From AAA044-D11 sp009705075 (lineage in GTDB: Bacteria; Actinomycetota; Actinomycetes; Nanopelagicales; Nanopelagicaceae), in NCBI GenBank assembly GCA_965268675.1, contig OZ254179.1, positions 744,001 through 808,000 of the forward strand: 64,000 nt of DNA, written 5' to 3'. Both the position numbers and the translations under genes were made by a program. The notes under the pieces are model-generated. The model had not been told where the DNA came from, searched no databases, and saw only the letters and a list, made by a program, of their open reading frames with translations. Below are positions 61,108 to 64,000 of this stretch, one piece after another. Within the stretch, counting starts at the first letter, position 1; each line of letters begins with the position of its first letter.

Positions 61108-61908
61108 TTATTCTTTAACGTACCAGTCATCCCAAAGTGACAATTCTTCGAATTTGCGAACATATCCCTTTGAAGTCAGGAGCTCATAAATCTTCTCTCG
61201 GGCGGGTGTGTAGTTGTGTTCACAAGTTATGACGGAGAAAGAGTATTTTTCGAAATCGAAGGAGTTGAGAATTTCGAATTCGCTGCCTTCGGTATCTATT
61301 GAGAGATAATCGATATTCTTTGGCGCGGAGTATTTATCAAGCAAATCTGTAAGTGAAATTGTTTTTACTTCGTATCGCTGTCCATGCTTTCGAAGTTCTC
61401 GATAGCTGTCCAGACTACTAAATGAATCGAGAGTGGAAAGATTGCCGTCTGCTGTTTCATTAAACGTTAGATGAATATTTGATTCCTTCCAAACGCAGGC
61501 ATCTTCGATTGAGGCTAGTGGTCTATTCCGGCGAAGCTCGTTATGCCACCTTTTTGCTGGTTCGGCCAATATGCCACGCCAGCCAAAACTATTCTCAAGC
61601 AGAAATGAATTGCTGCAATGAATTCCATTTGTAGCGCCAAAATCAACGAAAAAGCCGTTCTTCTTTAAGCCTAACTCCGACAGCACAAATAGATCTTGAA
61701 AATTTTGGGAGTTGGAATTGCACACAACTGGCCAAAGTTCCTTTGCGTGATGTGATTTCAAAGAAATCAAAAAATCAAGACCTGGCAAAATTGATATTCC
61801 AGAGGAGAGTGAAACCAAAGTTTTCTTTTTGATTATTGCGAGGCCAAAGAAGCCTAACAATTTCTTCAGAGGCGCTTTAGCTAGGACAAGTATTTTCTCG
61901 CCACTCAT
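61108..61908 (-). CDS. FkbM family SAM-dependent methyltransferase
   Basis: 266-residue methyltransferase of the FkbM type, common in polysaccharide loci where it O-methylates sugars. SAM-binding DFGATNGIHCSNSF and the late DYLSIDTEGSEFEIL motif are clear. The N-terminus (about 60 residues) is basic and hydrophobic. It overlaps gmd as ATGA, so the glycan genes form one operon. Substrate unknown. Confidence 0.88.
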   Translation of the reverse strand: MSGEKILVLAKAPLKKLLGFFGLAIIKKKTLVSLSSGISILPGLDFLISLKSHHAKELWPVVCNSNSQNFQDLFVLSELGLKKNGFFVDFGATNGIHCSNSFLLENSFGWRGILAEPAKRWHNELRRNRPLASIEDACVWKESNIHLTFNETADGNLSTLDSFSSLDSYRELRKHGQRYEVKTISLTDLLDKYSAPKNIDYLSIDTEGSEFEILNSFDFEKYSFSVITCEHNYTPAREKIYELLTSKGYVRKFEELSLWDDWYVKE

Positions 61909-62888
61909 CTGTTTTTAGATTCAATATCGAGATCGTTCTTAACCATAAGTTCTACTAAACCAATAAAATCAACCTTTGGAACCCAACCCAGTTCTTTCCT
62001 CGCCTTTGAAGAATCTCCAAGCAACAAAGGGACTTCTGCCGGTCTGACAAGGCTGTCATCAAAATCAACATAATCTGTTACATCCCCATTGAGGTCGGCG
62101 CATTGCAATGACGCTTCTACAAATTCTAAAACCGAGTGGGATTCTCCGGTCGCAATCACAAAATCACCAGGGGTGTCCTGCTGCAGCATTTGCCACATGG
62201 CTTCGACGTAATCTCCTGCATATCCCCAATCTCTTTTAGGAGTTAGGTCCCCTAACGAGAAACGTGTTTGCATGCCCAACTTGATTCGAGCAACATTTTG
62301 GGTGATTTTTCTTGTGACGAATTCATAACCACGATACTCGCCCTCGTGATTGAAAAGTATTCCACTGCTCGCATGCATTCCATAAGCTTCCCTAAAATTT
62401 TGAGTTGTGAAGTGACTGAAAGTCTTAGCAACTGCATATGGCGATCGAGGGTGAAATGGCGTTCTCTCGGTCTGAGGCACTTCTTGCACTAGGCCATACA
62501 TTTCAGAGGACGAGGCTTGATAAAATCTAATGTTGTTGTTCGCCGAGCTGTTACGAATCGCTTCCAAGAGTCGAAGAGCGCCCAGCCCAGTTACGTTTGC
62601 CGTATCTTCAGGATTTTTGAATGATGCACCGACGAAAGTTAAAGCCCCAAGGTTATAAATCTCATCTGGCTCTACCTCGTTTATCACCTTTGCTAATGAC
62701 GAGTAATCAGCCAAATCACCGTCATGGAGATGCGCACTCGGGAAATTCGTCGTCAAAGATTTATATCTATGGTCACGTTCTTTGGAGACCAGGCCATGAA
62801 CTTCATAATTTTTAGAGAGCAATAACTTTGTTAAATGGTGGCCATCTTGGCCAGTGATTCCAGTAAGTAGGGCTTTTCTACTCTTCAC
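61905..62888 (-). CDS. gmd: GDP-mannose 4,6-dehydratase
   Basis: NADP-dependent extended short-chain dehydrogenase converting GDP-mannose to GDP-4-keto-6-deoxymannose, the precursor of fucose, rhamnose-type and perosamine sugars. Rossmann start LLTGITGQDGHHL, SSSEMYG with catalytic Ser/Thr region, YAVAK (Tyr-Lys), FNHEGEYRG and RDWGYAGDYVEAM. 327 residues, a little shorter than E. coli Gmd. GTG at 62888 overlaps the upstream stop as GTGA. Confidence 0.93.
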   Translation of the reverse strand: MKSRKALLTGITGQDGHHLTKLLLSKNYEVHGLVSKERDHRYKSLTTNFPSAHLHDGDLADYSSLAKVINEVEPDEIYNLGALTFVGASFKNPEDTANVTGLGALRLLEAIRNSSANNNIRFYQASSSEMYGLVQEVPQTERTPFHPRSPYAVAKTFSHFTTQNFREAYGMHASSGILFNHEGEYRGYEFVTRKITQNVARIKLGMQTRFSLGDLTPKRDWGYAGDYVEAMWQMLQQDTPGDFVIATGESHSVLEFVEASLQCADLNGDVTDYVDFDDSLVRPAEVPLLLGDSSKARKELGWVPKVDFIGLVELMVKNDLDIESKNR

Positions 62889-64000
62889 TTAATCTCTTTT
62901 CTCATTACAAAATCATACAGTTCATCGGCATATTCTTGCCAAGTTCCTAAGTTATCGCGATTAGCAATCGCTTCAGCAGTTAGCTTCTCAAGGAGTTCAT
63001 TTCCGGAAATCATTTTCTCGAGAATTGCTACCAAATTTGGGGATTGATTATGGCTAAATCCAATCGTTCCTGGTAGAACTAAAAGCTCTCCCATGCTCGT
63101 GGAGGTTGATGTAACAACAGGTTTACCGAAACGTAAGGACTCAACTATTGGTAAGCCAAATCCCTCAATGAAAGAGGGAAGTATTGAAAACGAACAGTTC
63201 TGGTAAAACCTACCAAGACAACAATTATCAACGGCTTCATACTTAGCAACTTGAATTCCTAGGGCGGATAGTTCACTAATTTTGCTCTCTATCTCTGCGC
63301 CGATCCAAGATCCACCACCGACTAAGTAAACTTTTGGAACGCTTAAGCCGCGATCGTGTAATTCTTTGAGTGCTTGAAGAAAACCTAAATGGTTCTTACT
63401 AGGAACAAAACTCGCAACCATAAGAATGTAGTGTTCTTTTTCTAAACCAGGAACTAAGGGCTCTTGATGTGTGCAGGCAGGAAAATCGAAAGGTGGAAGC
63501 CACTTGAAATCGAAAGAGACTTTATCTAAATCGGCTTTCGAAAATTTCTTGATATCGTCTTGAGCGGTTCTACTAATTGACCAAACTCGCTTTGAATAAT
63601 TCACTAAGGAGAGATACTCCGGGAAACCCTCGCTCACCTCTAATGGCCAGTATTGAGGAGCATTGAGAGGATTGCAGTCATAACTTAGAAATGAAATCTC
63701 TGCCCCAAAATTTACTGCTATCTCTTTAAGGTAAGCAATCTGGACGGAATCAAATACCATGTCCAACAAAAGAATGTTTGCGTTCGTCGGATTCATGATC
63801 GTTGAATCTTTCGGAGCCCAATGATTCTTGAGAAACTTTCGCACTATTTTTATTATTGGATTATTGAGAAGGATTCTCCTTACCTGGCCATTCATCTTGC
63901 CTTTTATTCTTAAATAGTGTGGTAGCAACTGATTGAATATTCTTGACTTGAAATTATGTCCTTTAGGGATTCTCGCAGAATACAAAACTGTAAAGCTCGC
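62885..64000 (-). CDS. GT4 glycosyltransferase, 5' end beyond the window
   Basis: GT-B glycosyltransferase with the family's late motif EGFGLPIVESLRFGKPVV and HYILMVASFVPSKNH. The frame stays open to the window edge through codons that read as protein, so it is taken as truncated at 64000; a TTG at 63985 is only a chance start. Members of the family transfer activated sugars such as GDP-mannose or GDP-deoxyhexoses. It belongs to the glycan operon with gmd and FkbM. Confidence 0.85.
   Translation of the reverse strand, partial: ASFTVLYSARIPKGHNFKSRIFNQLLPHYLRIKGKMNGQVRRILLNNPIIKIVRKFLKNHWAPKDSTIMNPTNANILLLDMVFDSVQIAYLKEIAVNFGAEISFLSYDCNPLNAPQYWPLEVSEGFPEYLSLVNYSKRVWSISRTAQDDIKKFSKADLDKVSFDFKWLPPFDFPACTHQEPLVPGLEKEHYILMVASFVPSKNHLGFLQALKELHDRGLSVPKVYLVGGGSWIGAEIESKISELSALGIQVAKYEAVDNCCLGRFYQNCSFSILPSFIEGFGLPIVESLRFGKPVVTSTSTSMGELLVLPGTIGFSHNQSPNLVAILEKMISGNELLEKLTAEAIANRDNLGTWQEYADELYDFVMRKEIK

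Noticed and set aside
1..64000. Insertion sequences, prophage, CRISPR arrays, toxin-antitoxin or defence genes
   Set aside because: No transposase, integrase, phage or Cas motif, and no long direct or terminal inverted repeats were seen on either strand.

Overview
The window is a compact, moderate-GC chromosomal segment from an actinobacterium. Diagnostic genes are an mIHF domain next to guanylate kinase, a BldD-like regulator, a PriA without helicase motifs, and the run HIT hydrolase, CDP-alcohol phosphotransferase, PatA-like acyltransferase, PimA-like mannosyltransferase, pdxS/pdxT, yebC, ruvCAB, secDF, rel. From memory, the gene order resembles two blocks of the Mycobacterium tuberculosis chromosome (pyrR to rpe, and efp/aro to thrS) placed side by side. 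Low GC for the phylum, stop-start overlaps almost everywhere and little intergenic DNA suggest a streamlined freshwater lineage such as Nanopelagicales (acI). That placement is inference.

Layout: 1-396 holds the start of an ABC ATPase and a divergent promoter pair. 397-1605 is serB (+). From 21524 down to 1608 the minus strand carries one nearly unbroken run: pyrR-pyrB-pyrC-carA-carB-pyrK-pyrD-pyrF, an mIHF-guanylate kinase fusion, rpoZ, coaBC, metK, priA, def, fmt, rsmB, rpe, hisE, hisG. It begins with a PyrR-type RNA element that would sequester the pyrR ribosome binding site. A BldD-like regulator diverges from it. From 38962 down to 22137 the minus strand carries a glyoxalase II-like hydrolase, hisS, aspS, a lipoprotein, a divergent FtsH-like membrane protease, DUF948, alaS, ruvX, mltG, aroE, a prepilin peptidase, aroC-aroK-aroB-aroQ, efp and nusB. 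A DUF349 protein (39103-40437) is on the plus strand. From 58838 down to 40441 lie a pabB-pabC fusion, thrS, HIT hydrolase, the phosphatidylinositol mannoside genes, pdxS-pdxT, yebC, ruvC-ruvA-ruvB, secD-secF and rel.

58955-61103 is a small RNA-rich junction with tRNA-Gly(GCC), tRNA-Cys(GCA), a type II mannose-6-phosphate isomerase-like cupin, tryptophanase and tRNA-Val(GAC). After tRNA-Val the window enters a surface glycan locus (FkbM methyltransferase, GDP-mannose 4,6-dehydratase, glycosyltransferase) that continues past 64000.

Functionally the window combines complete de novo UMP synthesis (carAB, pyrB, pyrC, pyrDK, pyrF; pyrE is not here), most of the shikimate pathway, PLP synthesis, stringent response, Sec export, Holliday junction resolution and translation genes. 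No insertion sequence, prophage, CRISPR array or rRNA was seen. No gene-free stretch exceeds about 125 bases. The less ordinary items are the mIHF-Gmk fusion, a possible tandem PyrR RNA leader, a BldD homologue with an altered c-di-GMP signature, the FtsH-like protease, a degenerate translational-GTPase-like protein, and a recurring leaderless promoter pattern.
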